Assembly (NCBI GenBank): GCA_003645215.1
Contig: QNEM01000031.1
Coordinates: 1 to 12,350 of the forward strand
From: Gammaproteobacteria bacterium
GTDB lineage: Bacteria; Pseudomonadota; Gammaproteobacteria; Eutrophobiales; Eutrophobiaceae
Direction: 5' to 3'
DNA: 12,350 nucleotides
A program made the position numbers and the translations under genes. This document shows, in pieces, positions 1-6,914 of the stretch. The notes below the pieces were generated by a model. That model did no database searches, was not told where the DNA came from, and saw nothing but the letters and a program-made list of their open reading frames with translations. Each line of letters begins with the position of its first letter. Position 1 is the first letter of the stretch.

Positions 1-1003
1 ATTGCCGATCCTGGCAAAGACGCCAAAAGGACAACCATCAACGGCAGAGTCGGTGCTACAGGAACTGGCACAGGATTATGATCTGCCACGTTTGATTCTG
101 GATTATCGTAGCCTGAGTAAACTGAAGAGCACCTATACCGATAAACTTCCAGGGCAAATCGACGCCGACACCGGCAGGGTACACACATCTTATCATCAGG
201 CCGTTGCCGCAACAGGTCGATTGTCCTCTTCCGATCCAAACCTGCAAAATATCCCTATCAGAACAGAAGAGGGCCGGCGTATCCGCCAGGCTTTTATCGC
301 GCCAGAAAACTGTGTATTACTGGCGGCCGATTATTCTCAGATAGAATTACGCATCATGGCGCACCTTTCCCAGGACAAGGGTCTGCTGGAGGCCTTTAGT
401 CAAAATGAAGATGTGCACAGAAAAACAGCTGCTGAAGTTTTTTCGACAACAATAGATAAAGTAAGCAACGAACAACGTCGTGCTGCCAAGGCAATAAACT
501 TTGGCCTGATCTATGGCATGTCTCCTTTTGGGCTTGCCAAACAACTGGGCATTAGCAGAAGCGAAGCCAAAGATTATGTCGATCGTTATTTTGAACGTTA
601 CCCCGATGTTAAAAATTACATGGAAATTACCCGCGAACAGGCCAGGGAGAAGGGTTATGTTGAGACCGTTTTTGGCCGACGACTATACTTGCCGGAAATT
701 AATGCGCGTAATGCCGCGCGTCGACAATATGCTGAACGAACCGCCATCAATGCGCCTATGCAAGGCACCGCCGCAGACATTATTAAACGTGCGATGATTG
801 ATATTCAGGCCTGCTTGAATAAAGATTATCCTGAGATCAATCTCATCATGCAGGTACATGATGAACTGGTATTTGAAATACCCAAAAACAAGGTAGAGGC
901 GCTTAAACCTGAAATCATAAACATTATGACCCGGGCTGCAGATTTGTCTGTACCATTACTGGTTGATATTGGAACCGGCAATAATTGGGACGCAGCGCAC
1001 TAA
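1..1003 (+). CDS. polA: DNA polymerase I, C-terminal polymerase domain (5' partial)
   Basis: DNA polymerase I fills gaps and replaces RNA primers during replication and repair. Only the last 333 residues are in the window; the reading frame begins at base 2 and has no start here, so the 5' nuclease and proofreading domains lie upstream. The visible part is the family A palm, fingers and part of the thumb. Motif A (DYSQIELR) starts at visible residue 110, motif B (RRAAKAINFGLIYG) lies near 158-171, and motif C (QVHDE) is near 284-288. Aligned from memory with E. coli PolA, 333 residues correspond to its last 333 with no net indel, so visible D110 and D287 match catalytic D705 and D882. The protein ends NWDAAH, a typical PolA terminus. 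No terminator is evident before hisA, so read-through is possible. The identification is secure. Confidence 0.97.
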   Translation, partial: LPILAKTPKGQPSTAESVLQELAQDYDLPRLILDYRSLSKLKSTYTDKLPGQIDADTGRVHTSYHQAVAATGRLSSSDPNLQNIPIRTEEGRRIRQAFIAPENCVLLAADYSQIELRIMAHLSQDKGLLEAFSQNEDVHRKTAAEVFSTTIDKVSNEQRRAAKAINFGLIYGMSPFGLAKQLGISRSEAKDYVDRYFERYPDVKNYMEITREQAREKGYVETVFGRRLYLPEINARNAARRQYAERTAINAPMQGTAADIIKRAMIDIQACLNKDYPEINLIMQVHDELVFEIPKNKVEALKPEIINIMTRAADLSVPLLVDIGTGNNWDAAH

Positions 1004-1071
1004 CAAGGTATTATCCACCATATTATTTCTCAAATAACACCAATCATAAGAATTACCAACAGGATAGAACG

Positions 1072-1827
1072 ATGCTTTTAATTCCAGCCATTGATATTAA
1101 AGACGGCAAATGCGTGCGTCTGCGCCAGGGCCGCATGGACGATGAAACCATTTACGCAGACAACCCGCTTGATATGGCTAAACGTTGGGTTGATGCCGGA
1201 GCCAGACGCTTGCATCTGGTTGATCTGGATGGTGCACTGGCTGGCGAACCCGTTAATGCAGAAGTTGTACACGATATTGCCGAAGCCTTTCCAGATGTGC
1301 CCATCCAGATTGGCGGCGGGATTCGTGACGAGGACACCATTCAAACCTACCTGAATGCTGGTGTTGACTATGTCATTATCGGCACCAAGGCCGTGACTGC
1401 ACCACACTTTGTTTCGGATGTTTGCCTGGAGTTTCCCGGTCATATTATTGTTGGCCTTGATGCCAAAGACGGCAAGGTTGCAACGGATGGCTGGTCAAAA
1501 CTCTCGCACCACGATGCAATTGATATGGCCAAACACTTTGAAAATGACGGCGTCGTCTCTATAATTTTTACCGACATTGGTCGTGATGGAATGATGAACA
1601 GCGTCAACACCGAAGCCACGCTTGAGCTATGCAAACAGATTACTATCCCCGTGATCGCCTCTGGCGGCATTACCAACCTGGATGATATCCGTGCACTTTC
1701 CGAAGTCGCAGAAGAGGGCATCGAGGGTGCCATCACCGGACGAGCAATCTATGAAGGCACACTTGATTTTGCTGAAGCGCAAAAACTTGCCGACGAGATA
1801 TGTACCTACACCGGGCAAACGAAATAA
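1072..1827 (+). CDS. hisA: Phosphoribosylformimino-5-aminoimidazole carboxamide ribotide isomerase (HisA)
   Basis: HisA is a cytosolic (beta/alpha)8-barrel enzyme that isomerises ProFAR to PRFAR in histidine biosynthesis; HisF uses the product. The 251-residue protein has the usual family length. The barrel starts MLLIPAID, with catalytic Asp8, and the second catalytic Asp is D130 in IIVGLDAKDG. The phosphate-binding motifs are IGGGIR (about 80-85) and IASGGI (about 195-200), and TDIGRDGM is at about 167-174. The start is the ATG at 1072, preceded by AGGA at 1061-1064 with good spacing. The frame stays open upstream to 985, but that extension overlaps polA and has no HisA homology. The gap to polA is 68 bases, and hisF starts 24 bases after the stop. 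Confidence 0.97.
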   Translation: MLLIPAIDIKDGKCVRLRQGRMDDETIYADNPLDMAKRWVDAGARRLHLVDLDGALAGEPVNAEVVHDIAEAFPDVPIQIGGGIRDEDTIQTYLNAGVDYVIIGTKAVTAPHFVSDVCLEFPGHIIVGLDAKDGKVATDGWSKLSHHDAIDMAKHFENDGVVSIIFTDIGRDGMMNSVNTEATLELCKQITIPVIASGGITNLDDIRALSEVAEEGIEGAITGRAIYEGTLDFAEAQKLADEICTYTGQTK

Positions 1828-1851
1828 TATTTTCCAGGTAAGCCAGACAAA

Positions 1852-2625
1852 ATGACATTAGCCAAACGCATTATTCCCTGTCTCGACGTTGATGCTGGCC
1901 GTGTCGTCAAGGGCGTCAAATTTGTTGAGATACGTGATGCAGGCGATCCTGTAGAAGTTGCCCGACGTTATGATGAACAGGGCGCCGACGAAATTACTTT
2001 TCTGGATATTACCGCCAGTAGTGATGATCGAGACACTATGGTGCATGTGGTTGAACAGGTTGCCAGCCAGGTGTTCATCCCGCTGACGGTGGGGGGCGGT
2101 ATCCGTACACTGGATGACATTCGCCGCATGTTGATCGCAGGCGCAGACAAGATCAGCATAAACACGGCGGCGATACACAACCCGGATTTTGTTGGCGAGG
2201 CCTCGGCTCGTTTTGGCGCACAATGTATTGTGGTCGCTATCGATGCAAAATGTACCTCAGCAGAAGGCAAAACAAAAAAATGGGAAATCTTTACCCATGG
2301 CGGCAGGAATGCCACGGGAATCGATGCTATTGAATGGGCAATCAAGATGGAACAACAGGGTGCTGGTGAAATATTGCTGACCAGTATGGATAGAGATGGC
2401 ACGCGCGATGGCTTTGATCTGGAACTAACCCGGGCCATAAGTGAGGCAGTAAATATTCCTGTCATTGCCTCTGGTGGTGTCGGCTGTCTCGAACACCTGG
2501 CCGAAGGGGTGCTTGAAGGCAAGGCTGATGCTGTTTTAGCCGCGAGTATTTTTCACTTCGGCGAACATACAGTACAGGAAGCCAAGGCCGTTATGAGCCT
2601 GCGTGGCATTGAGGTTCGTAACTAG
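1852..2625 (+). CDS. hisF: Imidazole glycerol phosphate synthase cyclase subunit (HisF)
   Basis: HisF is the cyclase half of imidazole glycerol phosphate synthase. It uses ammonia delivered by the glutaminase HisH to convert PRFAR into imidazole-glycerol phosphate and AICAR. The 257-residue (beta/alpha)8 barrel has the usual length. It opens AKRIIPCLDVDAGRVVKG, with the first catalytic Asp at residue 12, and the second is D131 in VVAIDAK. Phosphate-binding motifs are VGGGIR (80-85) and IASGGVG near 205-211, and LTSMDRDGT is present. The TAG stop touches the ATG of hisI directly, indicating translational coupling. The partner hisH is not in the window and must be elsewhere for this enzyme to use glutamine. 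Confidence 0.97.
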   Translation: MTLAKRIIPCLDVDAGRVVKGVKFVEIRDAGDPVEVARRYDEQGADEITFLDITASSDDRDTMVHVVEQVASQVFIPLTVGGGIRTLDDIRRMLIAGADKISINTAAIHNPDFVGEASARFGAQCIVVAIDAKCTSAEGKTKKWEIFTHGGRNATGIDAIEWAIKMEQQGAGEILLTSMDRDGTRDGFDLELTRAISEAVNIPVIASGGVGCLEHLAEGVLEGKADAVLAASIFHFGEHTVQEAKAVMSLRGIEVRN

Positions 2626-3027
2626 ATGTCTTCCTCAAAAAGTCAGGAATGGCTGGATGCCGTCAAATGGAATGTTGATGGCCTGGTCCCGGTTATTACC
2701 CAGGATTTTGAGACAGGTAATGTCCTGACCCAGGCCTGGATGAACCGCGAAGCCTTATCACTGACACAGAAAGAGGCGCGTGCTGTCTATTGGTCCCGTT
2801 CCCGACAAAAACTATGGCGCAAGGGTGAAGAATCAGGACACCAGCAAATCCTCAAGGAGATCCTGCTTGATTGTGATAATGATACCCTGCTAATCAAGGT
2901 CGAACAGCTAGGCGGCATCGCTTGCCACACGGGGCGAGCGCGTTGCTTTTATCAACGGCTTGAAAATAATAAATGGGTGATCACTGATCCAGTTATTAAA
3001 GATCCTGGTGAAATTTATAAAAAATGA
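2626..3027 (+). CDS. hisI: Phosphoribosyl-AMP cyclohydrolase (HisI)
   Basis: HisI opens the adenine ring of phosphoribosyl-AMP, the third step of histidine synthesis, as a Zn- and Mg-dependent homodimer in the cytosol. The 133-residue protein carries the family signature: WSRSRQKLWRKGEESGH at about 56-72, then the metal site LDCDNDTLL (D82, C83, D84, D86) and CHTGRARCF with C100 and C107. These three cysteines and three aspartates match the known zinc and magnesium ligands. It is a stand-alone HisI, not the bifunctional HisIE of enterobacteria; hisE follows as a separate gene. The start abuts the hisF stop, and its ribosome binding site, GAGG at 2611-2614, lies inside the hisF coding sequence. 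Confidence 0.96.
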   Translation: MSSSKSQEWLDAVKWNVDGLVPVITQDFETGNVLTQAWMNREALSLTQKEARAVYWSRSRQKLWRKGEESGHQQILKEILLDCDNDTLLIKVEQLGGIACHTGRARCFYQRLENNKWVITDPVIKDPGEIYKK

Positions 3028-3109
3028 TCTCTGTAAATCGATCTGCCTCAGCGATACAATCGCCCGAATACTCTTTAAAATATTTTCATTTATATAGTGA
3101 CTTTCAAAC

Positions 3110-3430
3110 ATGAAGAATGATGTGCTTAGCGAACTGGCCGAGACCCTGGAAAGCAGAAAAAATGCAGCGCCAGACTCGTCCTATGTCGCATCGCTTTATG
3201 ATAAAGGTCTGGATGAAATCCTGAAAAAAATTGGCGAAGAAGCAACTGAAGTTGTGATTGCTGCAAAATCAGGTGAAAAAACCGCTATAATTCATGAGAC
3301 AGCAGACTTATGGTTTCACACACTTGTCATGTTGGCGCAACAGGGTTTGAGCCCTGATGATATATTATCGGAACTGGGTCGCAGGTTTGGCATGTCAGGG
3401 CTTGAAGAAAAAGCCAGTCGAAAAAAGTAA
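3110..3430 (+). CDS. hisE: Phosphoribosyl-ATP pyrophosphohydrolase (HisE)
   Basis: HisE removes pyrophosphate from phosphoribosyl-ATP, the second step of histidine synthesis. The 106-residue all-alpha protein belongs to the MazG-like superfamily, and the Mg-binding pattern is visible: IGEEATEVVIAAK (E43, E44, E47) followed by ETADLWFH (E63, D66). The ATG at 3110 is the only reasonable start, because an in-frame stop lies at 3098-3100. Its upstream sequence has no clear Shine-Dalgarno, only GTGA at 3097-3100. The 82-base gap after hisI is the largest within the his block and is AT-rich, so a separate promoter is possible but not demonstrated. Confidence 0.95.
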   Translation: MKNDVLSELAETLESRKNAAPDSSYVASLYDKGLDEILKKIGEEATEVVIAAKSGEKTAIIHETADLWFHTLVMLAQQGLSPDDILSELGRRFGMSGLEEKASRKK

Positions 3431-3476
3431 ACAGTTTTCGGCATTTTTACTTATGCAGCGAATGTGGAGATAGAAT

Positions 3477-3710
3477 ATGGGTTTCGGCATCACAGAATTA
3501 GTCATTGTCCTGGTCATTGTCATTTTGCTTTTTGGGACAAAAAAACTACGTAGCCTGGGAGGTGATCTGGGCGGCGCCCTTAAAAGTTTTCGCGGCGCAA
3601 TGAAAGACGTAGACGAACTTGAACACACCGAGACTAAGGACGATATTCAGGACAAGGAAAGTAGCGGGACAATCATTGAGGGTGAGGTCGATAAAACGCC
3701 AGATAAATAG
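3477..3710 (+). CDS. tatA: Sec-independent translocase subunit TatA
   Basis: TatA oligomers form the transport-active part of the twin-arginine translocase, which moves folded proteins across the inner membrane. The 77-residue protein has the TatA layout: one N-terminal membrane helix (about 5-19), the hinge FGTKKL at 19-24, an amphipathic helix SLGGDLGGALKSFRGAMK at about 26-43, and an acidic, disordered tail. The FGTKKL hinge distinguishes it from TatB. A Glu at residue 7 sits in the membrane helix where E. coli TatA has a polar Gln. A ribosome binding site, GTGGAGA, begins at 3464. It starts 46 bases after hisE, in line with the common his-tat gene order. Confidence 0.95.
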   Translation: MGFGITELVIVLVIVILLFGTKKLRSLGGDLGGALKSFRGAMKDVDELEHTETKDDIQDKESSGTIIEGEVDKTPDK

Positions 3711-3843
3711 ACTTGTTAAATAAACCTGGCAAATGATCGGCTTAACCCGGGCCACCGACAATCAAACTCTTCTTTCTCTCAGGAGGATGCATAAATTTTT
3801 AATCCCTCCAGTCTATTTCAACAGGTCTTCCTGGTAACTCCCT
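3711..3843 (+). promoter_or_regulatory. tatA-tatB intergenic leader with strong SD, 16-codon ORF and possible SD-masking hairpin
   Basis: The 133 bases between tatA and tatB hold a perfect AGGAGG at 3781-3786 that is too far from the tatB GTG at 3844 to serve it. An ATG at 3787 touches it and opens a 16-codon frame ending with TAA at 3835-3837, in the same frame as tatB. GGAGG at 3782-3786 can pair with CCTCC at 3805-3809 over an 18-base loop, which would mask the SD. A role in tatB translation is an inference. Confidence 0.35.
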
Positions 3844-4134
3844 GTGTTTGATATTGGTTTCTGGGAGCTCGTTATGATCGCGACCATCGCGCTACTGGTT
3901 GTGGGGCCGGACAGGCTGCCCGCTTTTGCTCAACAGGCAGGGAAATGGCTGGGCAAGTTTCGTCGCTTGATAAACAACCTGCAGAGAGAATTAAAACAGG
4001 AATTATTAATAGATGAAAGCAAAGCCTTTAAGCAACAGCTTGGCGATCTTGATGATCTAATGAAAAATGCGCCGGATCGAGATCCTGATTTTCTCAGTAA
4101 ATTGGATCCTGCTGACAAAAAAACAGACCACTAA
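3844..4134 (+). CDS. tatB: Sec-independent translocase subunit TatB
   Basis: TatB pairs with TatC to form the receptor for twin-arginine signal peptides. The 96-residue protein begins MFDIGFWELVMIATIALLV, a typical TatB membrane helix including Glu8, followed by the GPDRLP hinge at 21-26 and an amphipathic, charged helix to about residue 75. It is short compared with the 171 residues of E. coli TatB, having lost most of the variable tail. The start is GTG at 3844; an in-frame TAA at 3835-3837 excludes a longer version, and MFDIGF is the family start. No good Shine-Dalgarno is next to the GTG. A gap of 133 bases separates it from tatA, and tatC follows after 8 bases. Confidence 0.94.
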   Translation: MFDIGFWELVMIATIALLVVGPDRLPAFAQQAGKWLGKFRRLINNLQRELKQELLIDESKAFKQQLGDLDDLMKNAPDRDPDFLSKLDPADKKTDH

Positions 4135-4142
4135 AACTTGAT

Positions 4143-4952
4143 ATGTCAGCGAACAATCAAAACGAAACCAGTAAGAACAACCCTGTCGATGATGGCCCCG
4201 ATGAGGAAGATCAGGACAGGTCTCAGCCCTTCGTAACGCATCTCATAGAATTACGGTCGAGACTTCTAAAGAGTCTCTGCGCCATCTTGATTGCCTTTTC
4301 ATGCTTGTTCTATTTTGCCAATGATATTTATAGTCTGGTTGCGGCACCACTGATCGAACAGCTTTCTCCCGGAAGCACGATGATCGCAACAGAAGTGGCC
4401 TCACCTTTTATGGCGCCTTTTAAGCTCACCCTGTTTGCTGCCATTTTTATTTCCATGCCTTATCTGCTTGCCCAGCTGTGGGGCTTTATTGCGCCGGGCC
4501 TTTATCAGCAAGAACAACGTCTGGCCCGACCTCTGCTAATCAGTAGCATACTGTTGTTCTACGCGGGAACTGCCTTTGCCTATTTCGTGGTGTTCCCGTT
4601 AATATTTGGCTTCTTCAATGCGGTTACACCTGAAGGCGTTGCCGTCATGACAGACATCAGTAGTTATCTGGATTTTGTCCTGAAACTGTTTTTTGCCTTT
4701 GGTCTAGCCTTTGAAGTTCCTGTGGCAACAGTGCTGTTGATCTGGAGTGGTTTTGCCTCGGTTGAAACATTAAAAAAAAACAGGCCCTATGTGATTGTGG
4801 CTGCCTTTGTCATGGGTATGCTGTTAACCCCGCCTGATATCATTTCCCAGGTATTATTGGCACTGCCAATCTGGCTATTGTTTGAAACAGGTCTTTTTTT
4901 CAGTCAACGATTACCAGCGCGAACAGAAACACTTAATCAAGACGATCAGTAA
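4143..4952 (+). CDS. tatC: Sec-independent translocase subunit TatC
   Basis: TatC is the six-helix inner-membrane core of the twin-arginine translocase and recognises the RR signal peptide. The 269-residue protein contains the cytosolic signature PFVTHLIELRSRLL (29-42) and the six hydrophobic segments. Residues matching functionally important E. coli positions are present: P69 (P48), F115 (F94) and E124 (E103) in WGFIAPGLYQQEQR, and D232 (D211) in LLTPPDIISQ. The N-terminus is about 20 residues longer than in E. coli and strongly acidic (DDGPDEEDQD), while the C-terminal tail is short. The start lacks a clear ribosome binding site, so translation may be coupled to tatB. The 3' end overlaps the convergent peptidase gene by 20 bases. 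Confidence 0.97.
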   Translation: MSANNQNETSKNNPVDDGPDEEDQDRSQPFVTHLIELRSRLLKSLCAILIAFSCLFYFANDIYSLVAAPLIEQLSPGSTMIATEVASPFMAPFKLTLFAAIFISMPYLLAQLWGFIAPGLYQQEQRLARPLLISSILLFYAGTAFAYFVVFPLIFGFFNAVTPEGVAVMTDISSYLDFVLKLFFAFGLAFEVPVATVLLIWSGFASVETLKKNRPYVIVAAFVMGMLLTPPDIISQVLLALPIWLLFETGLFFSQRLPARTETLNQDDQ

Positions 4953-6306
4953 ACAGCAATAATTGTTTTTCAATATTTGCGCCTATCCTGATTTGCGGCA
5001 TAGAGGCCTCCAGAGATTCTTCCATTTCTCGCGCTTCAATGTCCTTTTTTGCGGCATAAAATGCTGTTGAAAAATTGCGGTCATCCTGCAAATGCTTGCC
5101 AAATAATGCTTCTCCGAAATAAGTATAATCACGGTCATTTTCGCAACCAAAGGAATTCCTGTCTTTGCCTGCTGCCGTTATGATCAGCATGTTTTCATCA
5201 AACAATGGTTCTATAAAACCACCAGAGTAACACGCGGAAATAACTATCACGCGCCATTTGATACCAGCCTTATCCAGTATTGTTTTTATTTCCTCGGGGC
5301 CAATATCATTCATATCCAGCGGAGAGAATGCGACAGATAACTCGTGATCCTCTGATCCGTGAGAGGTCATCAACAAAAACAGGATGTCTTCTTCAGGATT
5401 CATGGTCTCAGCCAGGGCCAACACTGCTGTTTCAAGATTATGTGCATTGGCTAAAGGTAAATCTTTGACGGTCTTAGCATTGTTAATCAACAATAAGGAT
5501 CTTTCTCTGGTATCAAATTGATCATCAAACAATTCCTTAACCAGCATCGCTTCATTCATAAAGACATCTTCATCAGCATAACCTGCAAGCCCCAGAAAAT
5601 ATAAATCAGTTTTCCCTGCTCTTTCTGGCATCAAACTGTCAGTTGCCTTTTTAAGCAATTCGTTTTGCCGATAGAATGTGTCTTCAATATTTATCTGTGT
5701 CCTGGTCTCTGTGATCTTTATTTCTCTCGAAAAGTCAGGATACCAAAGGGGTTGCTGTGGTAATTGAAACAAGGGAACAAAATTCATTAATCCATAAAAT
5801 GTGACCAACACAAAAGATCTGGAAACTGTTGCATGATAATACTGACGTATGCATCGAAAGATGATTGCCAGGTACCAGATTAGATAAAAATAAAAGATTG
5901 CCCAGCGTGTGTCGGTAGAATCAAACCATGTTTGCTTTCCTGCAAGCCAGTCAATAATCAAATATATGCCCCAAACGGCAGGCACAAAGGCAAGGAAAAC
6001 AATCATGATATTAACAATACTTGCTATATCTTTTTCAATTTGCGCAATGATTGCGACGCTGATAAAGAACAACAGATACAGTGTTGCCTGATAAGTCAGG
6101 CCATAAATATTAAAAATATTATTCGGGGAAGTGTCTACAAAGTCATACGTGAAAGACAGAAAAAAGGAAAACGTCAACAATAAACAAAGCTGCAAAAAAC
6201 CAAACCTGAATTGCCACAGGGCAGTAGGTACAAATAAAGCAAACCGGGTTCCATACCAGATATTTCGCGCAAAGTTCAGACACGGAGTAATCAAGAATTT
6301 ATCCAT
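4933..6306 (-). CDS. Membrane-anchored C13-family (legumain/caspase-like) cysteine peptidase
   Basis: This is a putative cysteine peptidase of family C13, the group of legumain and the GPI transamidase Gpi8; the role of bacterial members is not established. Numbered from the ATG at 6306, the 457-residue protein has five hydrophobic segments (about 35-54, 74-90, 97-118, 135-150, 164-182) and then a soluble domain from about 206 to the end. The domain shows KTDLYFLGLAGYADEDVF (about 232-249), the catalytic His in LLMTSHGSEDH (H316) and the catalytic Cys in VISACYSGGF (C359). Basic residues cluster in the N-terminus and in the loop before the fifth segment (RCIRQYYHATVSR), which predicts a periplasmic catalytic domain. 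A TTG at 6324 would add six residues, but I prefer the ATG because GGGA lies upstream. It probably forms an operon with the rhodanese gene. Strongly AT-rich. Family assignment is fairly sure, substrate unknown. Confidence 0.82.
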   Translation of the reverse strand: MDKFLITPCLNFARNIWYGTRFALFVPTALWQFRFGFLQLCLLLTFSFFLSFTYDFVDTSPNNIFNIYGLTYQATLYLLFFISVAIIAQIEKDIASIVNIMIVFLAFVPAVWGIYLIIDWLAGKQTWFDSTDTRWAIFYFYLIWYLAIIFRCIRQYYHATVSRSFVLVTFYGLMNFVPLFQLPQQPLWYPDFSREIKITETRTQINIEDTFYRQNELLKKATDSLMPERAGKTDLYFLGLAGYADEDVFMNEAMLVKELFDDQFDTRERSLLLINNAKTVKDLPLANAHNLETAVLALAETMNPEEDILFLLMTSHGSEDHELSVAFSPLDMNDIGPEEIKTILDKAGIKWRVIVISACYSGGFIEPLFDENMLIITAAGKDRNSFGCENDRDYTYFGEALFGKHLQDDRNFSTAFYAAKKDIEAREMEESLEASMPQIRIGANIEKQLLLFTDRLD

Positions 6307-6338
6307 ATACCGTGCAAATCCCAATCAATAAAATATTG

Positions 6339-6353
6339 GCGAATTTAATTCGC
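6339..6353. repeat. 15-base inverted repeat between rhodanese and peptidase genes
   Basis: GCGAATT and AATTCGC flank a single T, giving a perfect 7+7 inverted repeat. It lies one base after the rhodanese stop and 32 bases before the peptidase ATG. The centre is too short for a good hairpin and there is no T-tract, so an operator-like protein site is a better guess than a terminator. Confidence 0.4.
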
Positions 6354-6354
6354 T

Positions 6355-6783
6355 TCAAGATTGTTCCCAGGGCAGATCGGCAAACCGCCAGCCGTTAATA
6401 GTGTTTCTCTGTTTATTATTATCCAGATCGCCCTCGAAGCCATCCTCAATATTATAAAGATTATCGAAGCCCTGGCGGCCCAGCTCTTCGGCCGCCGCCT
6501 GGGAGCGTTTACCGCTTCTACAAATAGCTAATATAGCGATGGATTCCAGCCCCTGTTCTGAACCTGTTCTCTTTACCAGCGCCTGGCGAACTTTATCTAC
6601 AAAGCCTGTATCTATATTCCAGTCCGGGGCATCCATCCAGGGGATATGCAGGGCATTAGGTGGATGTCCTACATACTCATATTCCATGCTCGTTCTCACA
6701 TCCAGCAGAAGCGCTTGTGGCTCAGCCTCAAGGATTTCCCATGCTTGCTGCGGAGATATCTCTTTTATAGTGGTTTCAGACAT
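6355..6783 (-). CDS. Single-domain rhodanese-like sulfurtransferase
   Basis: This is a cytosolic single-domain rhodanese, a family that carries sulfane sulfur on an active-site cysteine as a persulfide. The 142-residue protein has the CH2 motif region LLLDVRTSMEYEYVGH (about 25-40), HIPW at about 46-49, and the active-site loop CRSGKRS starting at C88 in LAICRSGKRSQAAAEEL. The C-terminal NGWRFADLPW is common in this subgroup. There is no signal peptide. The start ATG at 6783 has GGGG about ten bases upstream. It is the first gene of a minus-strand pair with the C13 peptidase, whose ATG follows 48 bases after the stop. The donor and acceptor of sulfur cannot be told from sequence. Confidence 0.9.
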   Translation of the reverse strand: MSETTIKEISPQQAWEILEAEPQALLLDVRTSMEYEYVGHPPNALHIPWMDAPDWNIDTGFVDKVRQALVKRTGSEQGLESIAILAICRSGKRSQAAAEELGRQGFDNLYNIEDGFEGDLDNNKQRNTINGWRFADLPWEQS

Positions 6784-6914
6784 AACTATTTAACCCCGGC
6801 CATTAATCATCATGCTAGCTTATCCTACTCTGGCAGGGGGAATCAAAATAACACCCACTCTATTACTTGCCTTGGCACTGTTACTTCCTCTGATTTTATG
6901 ATGCAATACAAGGC

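Noticed and set aside
985..1071. Longer HisA start at 985, adding 29 residues
   Set aside because: It overlaps the end of polA, has no HisA homology, and the ATG at 1072 has a ribosome binding site and the exact family N-terminus.
1968..2522. Minus-strand 184-codon open frame inside hisF
   Set aside because: It lies entirely opposite a well-conserved gene and its translation resembles no family I know; it is a shadow of the hisF codons.
4951..4976. Weak hairpin followed by a short T run after tatC, as a possible terminator
   Set aside because: The stem is only about five AT-rich pairs with an eight-base loop, and it lies inside the peptidase coding sequence.
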